This document shows, one piece after another, positions 1-16,604 of a DNA stretch of 64,000 nucleotides. The stretch's first letter is position 1. The number at the start of each line of letters is the position of its first letter. A model generated the notes under the pieces. That model saw nothing but the letters and a program-made list of their open reading frames with translations, had not been told where the DNA came from and did no database searches. The position numbers and the translations under genes were made by a program. Origin of the DNA: Takakia lepidozioides (lineage: Eukaryota > Streptophyta > Takakiopsida > Takakiales > Takakiaceae); contig CM060731.1 in the NCBI GenBank assembly GCA_030704615.1, positions 45,446,001-45,510,000 on the forward strand, given 5' to 3'.

Positions 1-36
1 ATCAACAAATTTAACGTTTGGAACAACTGTGTGCAG

Positions 37-892
37 GTGATGCTCATCAAGAATCTGGGGACTAGTGTAGGGCTTGTGAATGGGTCAAGGGGAGTGGTGG
101 TTGGATTTTCTGCACCTGAGGACCCAGCTACTGTAGAATTTCAGAAACTGGCCAGAGTCATGAACCCTGGAGGTCAATGGCCCGTTGTCCTTTTTCTTTG
201 TGATGGAGTGGAGAGGATCATGGGGCCTGAGAGCTGGAACGTTACTGAGGGTGAACTAGAAATTGCCAAGAGAACCCAGGTCAGGCTTCTTTTGACAAGA
301 ACCTAAGTATGCTATGTTACGAGGTCAATGTCGTTTTTGAGTTTTCTGAGCCTGTTGAGTTTTACTACTTCGATGTACCACAGGAGCTTCAGTTCTAATT
401 TGGATTGATTCCAGCTAACCATTTTCAGCCTTTTTTGTTGTTTGCATCTGCACACCATCCAACGAGAGGGAAACTCTCGGGGCAGGGGCATTGCTTCGGT
501 AGATTGACCTGGTCCGAAGCTTATGCAAGAATGCTTGATAGGCGAGGTGCCAATTGCTGTCTGCGAATAGATAAAAACTCTGCAATTTTTTTTCCATTGC
601 AATGAGTGCGATTTTGAGGTGCAAAGGGTATTTCCAGGTTCCGTTGGCGCTGGCGTGGGCGCTCAGTGTGCACAAGTGCCAGGGGATGACTCTTGACCGT
701 GTAGAGGCTGACCTGACCAAGGCCTTTGATTATGGGATGGTGTATGTGGCTCTCTCCCGTGTCAAAAGCTTGGAAGGTTTGCGTCTCACGGGTCTCCTTG
801 AAGAAAGTATCAAGGCCCACCCTTTAGTTGTTAAGTTCTATGAACAACTTCAGAAGAAGCCGGCTATGGAGTTGGAGGGCGATTGGGAATGA
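37..892 (+). CDS. PIF1-like DNA helicase, C-terminal exons (5' partial)
   Basis: ATP-dependent 5'-3' DNA helicase of the PIF1 family, which acts in telomere, replication-fork and organelle DNA maintenance. Two exons fit: 37-279 and 638-892, joined by a phase-0 intron (280-637, donor gtcagg, acceptor tttccag). The first exon reads VMLIKNL then GLVNGSRGVVVGF, the block before the last helicase motifs. The second reads LALAWALSVHKCQGMTLDRV (helicase motif V region) and VYVALSRVKSLEGLRL (motif VI with the arginine finger), then a short tail and a TGA stop at 890-892. The Walker A and B motifs must lie upstream of the window. Frame 1 is open to base 1, but tgtgtgcag before base 37 looks like a splice acceptor and the residues before it do not fit the family. 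No disabling change is seen in what is visible. Confidence 0.9.
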
Positions 893-1733
893 CACAGAGT
901 AGCATTTACCATGTGTGCATGCATACTTCCTACTTGAAATTTATGTTCGGGTTCCCTTCCGACAGTGCAATGCCAGCCTGGGTGGCTAAAGTTGTCACTT
1001 GGTCATGACCGTGGGCCAAATGAAAGGTTCAAGAAGTTAGCAGATAGCGGAGTACCACAAAGAATCACCATCATGGATATGTCGGCAGTCGTTGAAGCAG
1101 TCTCCACACGGCGACGTCTCCAGGCTAACCATGTGGGGGGTCAATTTCTCCAGCCTATCTTGAATGTAATCTCTCTAGAGTTGGATACGTAGTACTGAAG
1201 GTTGTAGTAGCTGCTGTAATGCGGCAGTGTCGGTCTCACCTGTTTAGAGAAAGTACATGTGTCCGAAGCTGTGAGGAAAAGAAACAAGTAGGGTCTCACT
1301 ACAACTGTGGAGCCTCCATTTCTGCTCCCCAACGAAGGAACGGAGCCTCCATCTCTCCTTCAGTTTCCAAGGGGGCTGCCATTGTGGGCTCCAATGTCAT
1401 AATTATCCAAGGTCATGATCCGAAGCTTCCTGACTGAACAACACTCTCAGAAGTGCCCATGTAGCCTTGTCCTGGAATGGCTTTGAAACGGTCTCAATAA
1501 TGCCACCCTCAATCATGTAACAATGAATGCTGTGAAGGTCTCCTGGTGAGAGGTGAGCCTCCAAGCGGGGTACACAAGGCTTGTGTGCTCATCCTGCCTC
1601 TTCATGCTGCAACCACGCATTCACTCACGTTACTCTCTGCCCTGTACCTCCAGTGTACGCACAGTGGGTGTGGGTCCTTGGCAATTGCAACAACACTCTC
1701 CTCAGGCCTTCACTGCCCCACCTGCTCTGCCCT

Positions 1734-1734
<1 letters not shown>

Positions 1735-1785
<51 letters not shown>
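1735..1785. repeat. (CT)n microsatellite
   Basis: An essentially pure CT dinucleotide run of about 50 bases. It creates long Leu-Ser open frames on the plus strand that are artefacts. Confidence 0.95.
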
Positions 1786-1788
<3 letters not shown>

Positions 1789-1911
1789 GTCGCTATGTTG
1801 TCGACTCTCGATGCCGAAGTTTACATAAAATAACATAACTTAATACAATTTTCTAACAGAAACCTGTACTAAGTACATTGAGGGCCACCCAGGTAATCTG
1901 GTCTCAAATCC

Positions 1912-2145
1912 TTCTAGCTTATGGGGTGTGCCATATATATATATGGCGCCAACCAAAGTTAGTGTAAATACGAGCCTCTTCCCCCTTGTGGCTGTGTTAT
2001 AATCTTCTCCCTCTTGACTTGGGAAGTGCGGGGCCTTGGTGCCAAATGTAATTCTCATCTCAAATCCTTCTAGCTTATGGGGTGTGCGAGATATATGGCG
2101 CCAACCAAAGTTAGTGTAAATAAGAGCCTCTTCCCCCTTGTGTAT
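1912..2145 (+). repeat. Two direct copies of an ~80-bp repeat
   Basis: The block beginning TCAAATCCTTCTAGCTTATG and running through GGCGCCAACCAAAGTTAGTG to the motif CCTCTTCCCCCTTGTG occurs at about 1912-1990 and again at about 2062-2145, about 150 bp apart. The copies differ in an AT-repeat stretch and a few bases. It may be a tandem duplication or the remnant of a repeat-bearing element; no coding content is visible. Confidence 0.75.
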
Positions 2146-5132
2146 TTGTATCCGGCTTCTTTGTTGGCTGTTGCGATGGGAAGTTGGCCCTTTGTAATGG
2201 CTTCACGGCCGTTGGTATTGTTTTTAATTTGATCAGTGAGCTGGACGGAGGAAAACAAAGGTTATTTGTTATTTCCTCCTCGTTATGAAGGGGCTGCAGA
2301 GGGTCGCTCCAGTTTTGAGAAGAACCTTTGGGGCCAAATTGAAAATTTCATCCGTGTTTCATTCAAGGAATCTATGAGTCAGCGTGATGAGGGGCTAGGG
2401 TTTGAGGTCCGACAGGATGATTTGTGTACTGGGCCATGAGGCTCAGCACAGCGCTGGCACTCATGGGGCCCCTTGATTTGTGTGTCGATGCTGGGCCCAG
2501 CCATTTATTTGAGCTGGGTTTTCCAGGGGCCCACGGAGATTTGCCTGGTTTGTGAGGAATCTGAGATGCTGTGCGATAGAACCATGCAATTCAGCGGTGG
2601 GTTTTTTTATGTTTTTGCTGTGGGAGCGTGGAGGAGCAACCCTGGCAATCTCAGTCTGCAACGTTGTGGAGTACAAGAGCGCGGTGATTTGGAGGGTGAA
2701 AGTAGAGCTTTAAGTAAGTCTCGTAGCGATGTAATCCCGTGCAGGATGCATGAGTTTGAGGTGAGCGCATGCAATTGAATTGTAGCCTAACACTAGGCAC
2801 ATGATTTCTGTGGAGGGCGTCCAATACCAATCTTCCGTTCACAGTACGCGTGCCTGAATCATATCCTGCTCATCGAGGGCCAGCATAGCGGTATGGAGGG
2901 CATATACTTATGATACTTTGGAGCAGATTAATGGAAGGGAGTACAAGATCAGTCCGGCACTTGTGGTGGTCTGCCAACCATGCAAGGTAGAGTGCCAAAT
3001 CTCACAAACTGCCAATTGCTGCCAAGTGTTGTTCTGGAGGCCTCGGAAGTACCACAGATCACACACACATGGTGAAGTTATTGTGGTTGTAGTAGGACTG
3101 CTACAAGGGATTCAAATATAGGTCGCAACGTGAACTTCAACCAGAGGCTGCATTACTTGTCAAGTTCAGAGAATACGGAGATTGTTGTCTGGGTGCATGA
3201 GGACTGAGCGGCCTGCAAAAAGCCTGAGGGTGCAGTATTTTCAGCCCTAAATACGTTCATGGGTGATGCAACTTCCTATGTAAGACGTCGTCGGTAAGAC
3301 CCACCCGAGCTATGGCCTCGGTAACCGCAAAGCAATATGCTAGAATCTTGGATTTGCTGATGTGAGCTGTTCTCTTTCCAGGATGACGACCTACATAAGT
3401 ATCAACATTCCCGAGTTGCAAGAGTACTTCGCAGATCCAATCGCAGAGTTGAGAGAATCGAAAACCTTCCAAGGTGGATTGTTGATATAAGCGTGGAAAG
3501 AAAGGGTTTGCAGCATGATCTCTGTACTACTTCTCCTTTCCTAGGAGCAAATCTGACTTGCGAATGAGATTATCTTGGTTAGCAACTCCCAACGTGAGAG
3601 CTGGGCAGCCAGTGAGTCCATAGCTGGAAAAGGAATGATTAAAACGCTGGATGCATTAAATAGTCATGCGTGCCATAGATCTACTTTGCGCGCTTGCATC
3701 GATTACTGGAATCAACGATTATTTTATTCAGATCTGCCTTAGATCTCTGTTCTTGTCATTTCATGACCCCAGTATCTCGACTTATCCAAACCCATTAATC
3801 GCATATCTTCAGCACAAACCGAGACGTGTGCTGTGCATCTTTCAACCATCTTCAACGTCACGTTGGAAGGATCACACGACCAAATGCTCGTCTGGTGCTA
3901 CAGCTCACTCTACTTTGTAGTATCTTCCTCGGGCCCTCCATCCACTTCAATTAACCCAGGAATATGTTAGTTGATGAAGTACTAATGAGAAAGCTGTCTC
4001 CTTCGGACTTCCTCATTAGTGTCATGGTTTTAAGTAGGCAGTACCGAACACCGACCACCTGCCCTGAGAGATTCCGAAAACCCAACAAGGAAGCAACGGT
4101 TTGCATGGCTTGCTGTGAACAGGGAACCACCTGCCCACAGAGATTCAAACGACCCAATGAGCAGAAAAGGGAGAAGAAGAAGAAGAAGCAGCAGCAGGCT
4201 GGGTTTGATGGGAACAGGGAACCAAGCACCTGGAATATTTGCTGAACTACAGATAAAGGGTACAGTATTGACTGCCAAAATAATTCATTCATTCATTTAT
4301 TCATCAGGCTGACCAAATCACAATGGATCGGATCCAACCCTAATCCCAAAGCAAGCAGCCTTAGCCCCCTTCATGGGCTCGGGGAAACAATCTCTCTTTT
4401 TTCTTCTTCTGTTTTTTTTCCCTAAACATCTTGTTGGGGTCGGTAAAGTGATTAAATTGGCGAAGGTCAGGTCGAAAATCTGGGCCTACTGGGACCAAAT
4501 CTGAAAATTTTGGATTTCTGGCTGCCTTGGCAGAGCATGTAAGCAGCCTGTCTGCATGACTCCCTGTGATTTTGTTGCGCTTTTCCAGCACAAAACAACA
4601 ACAACAACTACTACTACTACTACCTTCACACTTTGTTTGCGATATATGTGTGTGCATGTATGATGCGGCAAAGCATCCGGATTTTGTTTTGCTGTTCCCA
4701 GCAGTAATGGTGATGGGTGCGAGGAAACAGTCAATCGCACAGGTAGGGAGGAGTACTAAGGCCCCATGGTCCGGATACCAGGGAGCTCTTTCCCTGATAC
4801 TGGCAATATTCCGTGTCCCGATTGAGTGTTGAGCAGGAAACATACAATTGTGGCCATCCCAGATTGCGGCCAAAATCCCACAATTGAGGCGATACGATTT
4901 GGTGGGAGCCTCTGACGCTGCGAACATGACCTGCTGGAGCGAGTCACCGCCTTATGGGCAACCCCCTACAGCATGGCAGCTCAATGGGAAACTTGCTACT
5001 GCAGGTCGCCCCATGGTTAACTCTTGCAATGGGAACATCCGACCAGATTTGCAATACAACCCGCAAGATCATTTGGGTGACCCTAATATTTGGTCAAAAA
5101 ATCTGAGGTCAATGCCAATTCCCCATTATGGA

Positions 5133-5310
5133 CCCGGACTAATTTCTAAGGTAACTTATCAACCGGGACAAATTTCTAGGGGAACTTATCGACGACTAAT
5201 TTCTAAGGTAACTTATCAACCCGGACTAATTTCTAAGGTAACTTATCAACCTGGACAAATTTCTAGGGGAACTTATCCACCCTGACTAATTTCTAAGGGA
5301 ACAAGTCGAA
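5133..5310 (+). repeat. 30-bp tandem repeat, about six units
   Basis: Alternating units of the type GGACTAATTTCTAAGGTAAC and GGACAAATTTCTAGGGGAAC, each followed by TTATC plus a few bases, give a period close to 30 bp. Because 30 is divisible by 3, the array stays open in one frame and gives a repeated ten-residue pattern (LISKVTYQPG / QISRGTYQPG) at the end of a 145-codon frame starting at 4848. I see no domain or upstream exon that supports translation. Confidence 0.85.
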
Positions 5311-5512
5311 CGGCCAACAGCTTTTTCCACCCTTGACTGCAAAATCTGCACCTATGGCCACCTTTTTGTTCGTAATTTATAAAATTTGAGTGATGAACTT
5401 ACCTCATACATAGTCCGCACACATTACATGAAAACCGGAGTTTAGTCAAGAGTATTCATTGTTGACTTCCACCATAAGAAAGGTGTTGCGGAAGCTCTCA
5501 ATGGCATGTTGG

Positions 5513-5645
5513 ACAAAAACCCAATATTTGCGATCGACCCAATTGCGTCCGATGGACTGTAAAAATGACAAAAGCACTGGCTCTCATGGTGGACAAAAAC
5601 CCAATATTTTTTATTGACCCAATTGCGTCATATGGATGTAACTTA
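5513..5645 (+). repeat. Two direct copies of a ~55-bp segment
   Basis: The segment GGACAAAAACCCAATATTT followed by GACCCAATTGCGTC occurs at about 5513-5567 and 5590-5645. The copies differ at several positions, so this is an old local duplication. Confidence 0.75.
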
Positions 5646-6225
5646 AAATGGACAAAAGCCCGGCTCGGATTGGATTGCAAGATATGAATAGCAAAGGCAA
5701 GGCTAATTGTTGAGATGAATCAAATGAAGCAAACCCCAAGTTTGAGAATAGAAACTGAAGGTGAAGCCCCAGATATGACGTGAAGGTTTGAAGGTAAGTA
5801 TATGTCAAAGTATTGAAGCGGAGCAGCACATGGACACATTTCAGTATCCCAACTCTGATCTGCCATAAAGAGGGTGATAAAGGCTATGGCGCATGCACAC
5901 ATCTGCATGGCTTCTACTGGAGGGGAGGAGTCAACCTGGGTGCCAAAAGATGCGTACACGGGCCTGCAGAGATCCACAAAACCCGTCTCCCAGAGGCTCT
6001 CTTCATTTGCGTGCCCGCTGCTTTGCCAGACACTCTAAACTAAGTCTCCAGTGTATAAAGATGGTGTCTGGCTTGCCTTGGGCCTTGCGAGTTGGTAGGG
6101 GGTCGGAGAGTGCAGAGAACGATAGCTAGCTGAAGGTACCTTTCGAAGCATGTCTCAAGTTGGGGGGAGAGAATGTACTCATGAGACGTTGTCTTCCGTA
6201 GCCCTGTGGACATAGAGTTTGGGAG

Positions 6226-6250
6226 GGGAGAGAGAGAGAGAGAGAGAGAT
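6226..6250 (+). repeat. GA microsatellite upstream of the cytokinin dehydrogenase
   Basis: A short GA dinucleotide run about 210 bases before the start codon, probably in the promoter or 5' leader. GA/CT tracts are common in plant core promoters; a regulatory role here is only inference. Confidence 0.7.
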
Positions 6251-6458
6251 ACGCTTTCTTTTCAGCTGGGCTTAAGCCTGCATGTCCTGGGCTGTGGAGC
6301 TCTTGCAGTCCCTGGCTCTGAGCTGCACAAATCGATTAGAATAGATAGTTCGTGACAATTGGGACAGCATTCTTACGCTCTCCTCAACTCTGAACTCCAG
6401 TAGCTGCTAATCCTACAGTTAAATCGTGTCGGTGATAGAGCTAGAGAGAGAGGAAGAG

Positions 6459-10857
<4,399 letters not shown>

Positions 10858-12185
10858 CTGAACCCATCTGTTTTCAGCAGTGGCATATTGATGTATGCAT
10901 CAAAATCTACCGGTTATCTCAAAAGTGAACTGGTGTTGTGGGTCATAGGAATTCCAGGGCATTACAGCGCTTGAGGTGGCCAATACAAAGAACCATATGA
11001 AGTAGGAAAGTTTCTCTCTGTTCAGCTCAAATGTAGTGAAATTCACCAGTCCCTGCAAAAAGAGACAAGTGTTGTGAACCCAGAAATTGGATTTCATCAT
11101 AGTACAGAACATTAAGGAAGATAACCGCATGAAAACAATCGCAAGCAAAATTGACAGTAATATATTGAACTTAGTCTCACCAATTAAGGCTTTGTACAGA
11201 ACTGTATTCTCTCCTTTGATATGAAAAGGTATTGTCACTTGAGGGAGATGAAAGTTTGAAACAGGATTCATGTAAACAAACTGAGCTCAGGACAAATTTC
11301 TGAACCTCATTCTTTGCATAACTATGGGTGCATGAAAATTTTCTTGGTGTAACCAAAGCAGCATATGAAAATGAAGTACAGATGAAATTACATGGGAATA
11401 GTAAGCAAAGCATTGCCATGACAGTATACCTCCCCTAATTGACTCCAGAAAAAAAGCCAACAATACATCAGAGAAACCAACTCTTTAACTAATACTATTA
11501 AGTTTCTCTTTCCACCTGCCAAGAGCCCTACAACTTGCACACCCTCTTAAGGTGTGGAGTGATATCAGTTCACACCTTGTGGTCTAAGCACCAATATACA
11601 GTATAGGCTCCTGGTTACCAGGGACCCCATTTGCCATCGCAGCAGCTGGTGGCCTCTTTTTTCTCAACTTCTAATTACTTCTAAAAACCAAGGATATGGG
11701 TTCCCAATAGGAAACCACATTTTTAAAATTAAAAACAGAATTGTGTCAGAATTCACTGAAATATCTTCAGCTAATTTGTAAAATGCCATAAATATTAAAA
11801 TATAAGGGGTTAGAGTTCAAAATTTATATTGCTGCAAAGATCTCCTCATGCCTTTCATTGAAGCCCGGCTACTCCCTCTTCATCCGATATTTTGGACATA
11901 ATGAATAGAAAGGTTTTTATATTAGAGAGGTCATGAGAGAGCTCTCGCAAATCATAGAAATCAGGGAATCTTGGGGGATGTTGGTGGTTTAACCACACAG
12001 CCACATCCTTCAATCAACCCCTAGAAGTAGTAGCTCAGTAAGGTTCCTTGATAAGGATGTTCCAATGAATAATAACTGAAAACAGCCTTGAGGGCATTGA
12101 CAAAAAGAGGGCTTTCCGTAATGAATGTAATCATCCTGAAAGAATACTCAACAAAATACTCAAAAGCCTTGAGGAGGCATCCTCA
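10858..12185. other. AT-rich intergenic region, nothing recognised
   Basis: Downstream flank of the cytokinin dehydrogenase. It is rich in A and T, with short frames only. I see no domain, RNA gene or clear repeat. Confidence 0.6.
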
Positions 12186-12990
12186 CTAACAGCTTGAGAG
12201 CAAGTCATTGATGGAGAAATAATTGACTACAATGCACACCATGGCAAACCTCATTTGCAAGCAAAGTCTGCAACATGGAGCCAGGTGATCTGCACCTGTG
12301 CATAGAACTGCAGGCCCTTGATAAGCCCAAACACTCTCGCCCTGAATAGTTGGTATGTGTATGGCCAACGGTCATGATGAGGACATGAACACCAATAGAA
12401 TAGTTGGATCCTGACATCCCCCGAAAAAGATGCTCTTCAATTTGCACAGTTTCATCCATCAGAAAACTGGAGGGAAAAGATAGAGCTAGGGAGAGATATT
12501 TAGGTGAAGATGCAGAGGCTCAAGTAGGCCTTAGTTTATTAATTAAAATAAGACAACTGACCCAGCTATGATCATAGCTTTTGTGGGTTCCATCGTGAAG
12601 CTACACCAGATCTCCAGAGGACAGATGCACCAAATATCAGCCATCAGAGGCTTGCATGGCAGTAGAAGCCCCTCAAATTTGAGAGAGCAAACCACAGGCA
12701 ATAGGAGTACTCAAGCTGACGTTGAATGCACTCCACTGACTAAGTTGAGTGTGCAAACCTTTCTTTTTGTGCAGTTCCACCAGTCAGTACTTACCTCTTA
12801 GTGATGATGATGTTCATGCCCCGGAAGACCACCTTCTCATATTACCTTCAACTGCCACACAAGAAGACCCCAAGAATCAGTTCTGGGGCACATTAAACTC
12901 TGACAGGTACCTTAGACACTTGCCTGCAGACAAAGCACTCATAGGTCCAGTGTGAAACCGCGTCACATCATGTTCATCCTATGCAAGTTT
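12186..12990 (-). pseudogene. Partial duplicate of the COX5B 3' end (pseudogene)
   Basis: This stretch is a diverged copy of 15960-17380, the last two exons, last intron and 3' flank of the intact COX5B gene. The terminal exon copy (complement 12798-12851) has the family ending GGLPGHEHHHH, but one glycine codon has become TGA (residues LKVI then stop). The preceding exon copy (about 12911-12980) keeps DEHDVT and is then shifted out of frame through the zinc-binding cysteine region. The 3' flank shows the same succession of matching blocks as the intact gene, for example the block around CTACACCAGATCTCCAGAGG at 12602 and 16411. The first four exons are absent, so this copy cannot make the protein. 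Confidence 0.85.
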
Positions 12991-13134
12991 CTCACAAGGT
13001 TTCGAAAAGCTCAGAGGATGCTATGGATGACCGGTCTAACCTGCATCATACGCTTGTAGATGTATCCAAATGGCTCCATTTCAACTACTATAGACACTCC
13101 ATGTGACTGCCTTAAGCTGTGTGAAATTTGGGGC

Positions 13135-14230
13135 TCAAGGTGCACGGCCAAGAACATCCACAATGCAGCCGAAATCCTCAACTATAGGAGTGAGGCCATG
13201 GTATCGACTGATTGAATTAAAGTGGTGAAGACCTTCCTCCACTAAGCCCACACGACTACATGTAGAGAGCAGAGATATAAATGTAGGATTCAAGCCCTCC
13301 TGTTTCATTTTTTCAAATAGATGCTGGGCCTCCACAGCATATCCATGTTGGGCACATCCTCCGACCATCACATTCCATGAAACCACATCCCAACCAACCA
13401 TATGATTGAAGATTTGGTGCACATCACTCATGCTCCCGCATATCCTGTTATCATCGCATTCCATGAGACCACATTCCGTTAAGCCATATTGTTGAACACT
13501 ATGAGAGCATCCTTTATGCTAAGACCACATTTGGAATCCATGTCGATAAGAGAATTCTCCAGAATGGTGGTATCTCGCGCAATTCCAGCTTTGATGATAT
13601 CACCATGAACCTCTATGCCCGTTTCCAGGGCTGCCAGGCCGGCACAAAGCTTAAGCATGCCAATGACCGTGACTTTGTCAGGTGTCACCCCTTCTCCTAC
13701 CATGTGCTCTTACTCTTAGATCTTGAAGGTCTCCCTACCACACCCACAGCATATGCTGCAATCAACATGTTCCATGAGACTACATTTGGTTGAGCCATAG
13801 TATCTAACATGATCGTTATGCACCCACTCGTCCACAAGGGCATTCTCCAGAATGATATCTGGCACAATTTGATTTTTGCTAAGGTCAGCATGGACCCGTT
13901 TGGCTTCTTTCAGGGTTCCAAGGCTGCCACACACATTTAGAACGCCAGAGAATGTGACCTCGTCAGGGATTGCCTCACTATCATTTGCTCATACATCTCA
14001 AAAGCCTCCCTACCACCCACGATCGCTCCGAAGCAACAAGATTAGAAACTCAAGAAGGTAGTAAAGATTCACATCTCTGTACCTTTCTGCGTCCCGGAAG
14101 ACTGAGTAGACGTCATAGCCATGGGTACGGGCTCCTGCATTGCCAAACTCGACACCCATTTCAGCTCCACAGCCTGGCCTATTATGCCGCCATATGCACC
14201 CTTCACCGAAGGAGAGGACGGGGATTTGAG
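13135..14230 (-). pseudogene. PPR protein pseudogene (PLS/E type), intronless
   Basis: Degenerate pentatricopeptide repeats can be followed across three frames on the minus strand without introns. Recognisable repeat cores, 5' to 3', are VCGSLGTLKEAKRVHADLSK, PNVVSWNMLIAAYAVG, GVTPDKVTVIGMLKLCAGLA, LENSLIDMDSKCGLSIKDAL, DVVSWNVMVGGCAQHGYAVE and LVEEGLHHFNSISRYHGLTP, the last leading into an E-motif-like end (CIVDVLGRA). Intact relatives bind organellar RNA and act in editing or splicing. Frameshifts and stops break this copy several times, and it stops abruptly near 13135, beside the COX5B duplicate. The upstream limit near 14230 is approximate. Confidence 0.85.
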
Positions 14231-14249
14231 TGTGGGCATTGCGCAATTG

Positions 14250-15959
14250 CGCAGCCTCTGGACAGTTGCACCAACACAATGAGGAATGTGGGCGCTCAAA
14301 ACCAAACCCTCTCTTTTTTTCTTCTATCCGACTCGTGTGTTTCTGATGAGAGAAAGAGAAGAAATTCTTCATACATTTGAAGCCCGGGTCAATCAAAGTT
14401 CGCTTGCGGATGATTTCATGACTGTGCAGCTTACAGATCTGATGGCTGAGTTCCCGAGCTTTGTGTGCCTAATAAGACAATGCAAATATTGTATCCTGTC
14501 CTCATCTCTGCAACTTGCCTCTATCATAATGTGAGTGGGTTTGTCTGCTTTCTGAATGCAGTAGCTCTTACAGAACCCACCAGTGTGGTGATGTCCAGGG
14601 ATACAATTGCTCCTTTTGACAGGAATTTCATTAACATCGCCTGTGTCTGCTGCAGTCTCTCTATATTTGATTTCGGAGTTCACCTTCCTACTTGCTGCTT
14701 TATTTGGGGAGACTCTGTGGGCTTCTTGCAACATTCTGCCCATACAAAATAGAGATGAGAGAGAGATAGACTGGTATGTCAACAACTGGGTCTCGTATCC
14801 ATTCAAAGCCACACAAGAAACACTTCATGTGAAACTAATAGCAGGAGAGGAAAAACTTCTGAACACTAGGCACAAGACAAGTCCTTGGCTCGATCAAGTT
14901 CCTTACATTCTCCCCAGCTCTTCAATCCCTGCAAACCCATAATCGCAAGAGCTGCTGCTAGGCTTTCACCCTCTTTCTCCTTGATCTCTGTTGGCAGCTG
15001 CACGCAGCTGCACTTCCTGAGATATATTTGATATTGCTGCCGTATCAATTCACTAATGAGATTATGCTCTTGCACTGTGATATACATTACATTCTGCACA
15101 AAGATTGAGATGCTTGAGATGCTTGAGATGTATGAGATACCTTCAAACCAATGTGTTTCTTGGAGACAGCATTGTCCTACTGCTTTGTGTCGGTGCTGTA
15201 CATGTTAGACACAACCTTGATCCTACATATATATATTACTCATATGTGGCTCCCGGGAATGGTTGAATAAAGTAATATTCCATTGCAGGATCACGATAAA
15301 CAAATGGGTCGCATCGAACATGGGCCAGAAATTGGTTCTGTGGAGATTAGGCTGTACAAGAGGCTGATATCAAAGGGTATAGTCAATCAGGCGAAGTGTC
15401 GTACCAAGAGTTGTACACAACTTCTAAGGCTTGTTGTAAAACTATGGGACACAGTTTACAAGTCTGCAAGCGATACTTTCACAAATCCAGTCTTAATCGC
15501 AAGGAAGCTGCATTGCATCTCGTCCGTAACTCCCTCATAATCTCGTCCCTGCTACTAAGCTACTAGCTACAACTTGCACCACATGAGACTCCTTAGTCAT
15601 GAGACCTGGGGTATACAATGAACACCTTGTAGTGCATACAGGGTAAGTTGTTTGGCTATTTCACTTGCCCCAGGATATGGAGCTTCAGGATCTCCTAGAA
15701 CTAGTATCTCCATTGGGGTGTTTAGTAAGCATGTTCAATTTACTGCCACTCGGTGTTTACAAGATGCTCAAGACTAGGTAGTGTGGTGCTCTCATGACCA
15801 ATAACCTCCACCAGGGCCCAGCTTGATCACCACTTATGAGCAGCTTGAGAGTTTATCATTTATCATTAACTCACCATCATTTTGCAGCCACATCATCTGA
15901 CCACTTGTCGCATTGAGGATGTCCATAATACACTGCCTCGAATCACGTCAAAATAAGTA
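14250..15959. other. Region without a supported gene
   Basis: Lies between the PPR pseudogene and the 3' flank of COX5B. A minus-strand frame at 14866-15099 (contains LISELIRQQYQIYLRKCSC) and another around 14393-14812 look protein-like, but I cannot tie them to a family or to each other by splicing. An 11-bp direct repeat (GAGATGCTT...) occurs near 15108-15137. Confidence 0.5.
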
Positions 15960-16604
15960 TCAGTGGGGTTTAGTGTACCAGTAATAACCTTGAATCTGAG
16001 GACCACAGAGGTACCCCATGGAAAACCCTATATCAAAGGACATCTGCAACATGGCAGCTGGGTAATCTGAACGCGTGCACAGAACTGCAGGTCCCTGGTG
16101 AACCTGAAGACCCTTGACCGGCATAGATGGTGCCTGGGCCAATGGTCATAATAAAGCCATAAACATCAAAAAAGCAGTTGGATGCAGAAAATCCCAGGAA
16201 AAGGTGCTCTCAATTTGCAGTTTCATCCATGGGAAAAACGAGAGCTACATAGAGAGAGATTGTATTCGAGGATTTGGAGGTTCAAGTTGGCGATAGTTTA
16301 TTGACTAAAAACAAGACATCTGATGTTTCTGGTCCAGTCTCAACTGACATGACCAACAGAGAGGGAGCCGGCTATGATCATAGCTTCTGTGGATTCCAAT
16401 CTGAAGCTACACCAGATCTCCAGAGGACAGATAGACACCAAACATCTCACATGTTTGTGCACACTAGTAGAAGCCCCTCAAAATTTAGAGAGTGAACCCA
16501 CCGGCAACAGGAGTGCTCTCAAGCGGACATTGAGCGCCCTCCACTGACTCAGTTGAGTGTGCAAACCTTTCTGCTCATGCAGTTCCAGCAGTCAATACTC
16601 ACTC

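Larger units (their letters stand above)
893..6458. other. Intergenic region with repeats, no supported gene
   Basis: About 5.5 kb between the helicase and the cytokinin dehydrogenase. It holds a CT microsatellite, two copies of an ~80-bp repeat, a short CAA/CTA trinucleotide tract, a 30-bp tandem repeat and a second short duplication, listed separately where useful. Many short open frames occur on both strands, but none has a recognisable domain or a convincing exon structure. A 71-codon minus-strand frame at 3257-3472 looks protein-like in composition but matches nothing I recognise. Confidence 0.6.

Noticed and set aside
1546-1838. Three overlapping plus-strand frames of 85-95 codons
   Set aside because: They are kept open by the CT microsatellite, which gives Leu-Ser runs in every frame.
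3257-3472. Minus-strand 71-codon frame with protein-like composition
   Set aside because: No recognised family, no neighbouring exons and no conserved motif. It could be an old relic; not enough to call a gene.
14866-15099. Possible minus-strand exon (LISELIRQQYQIYLRKCSC)
   Set aside because: Plausible residue pattern and an acceptor-like TTGTGCAG upstream, but no family match and no second exon that joins in phase.
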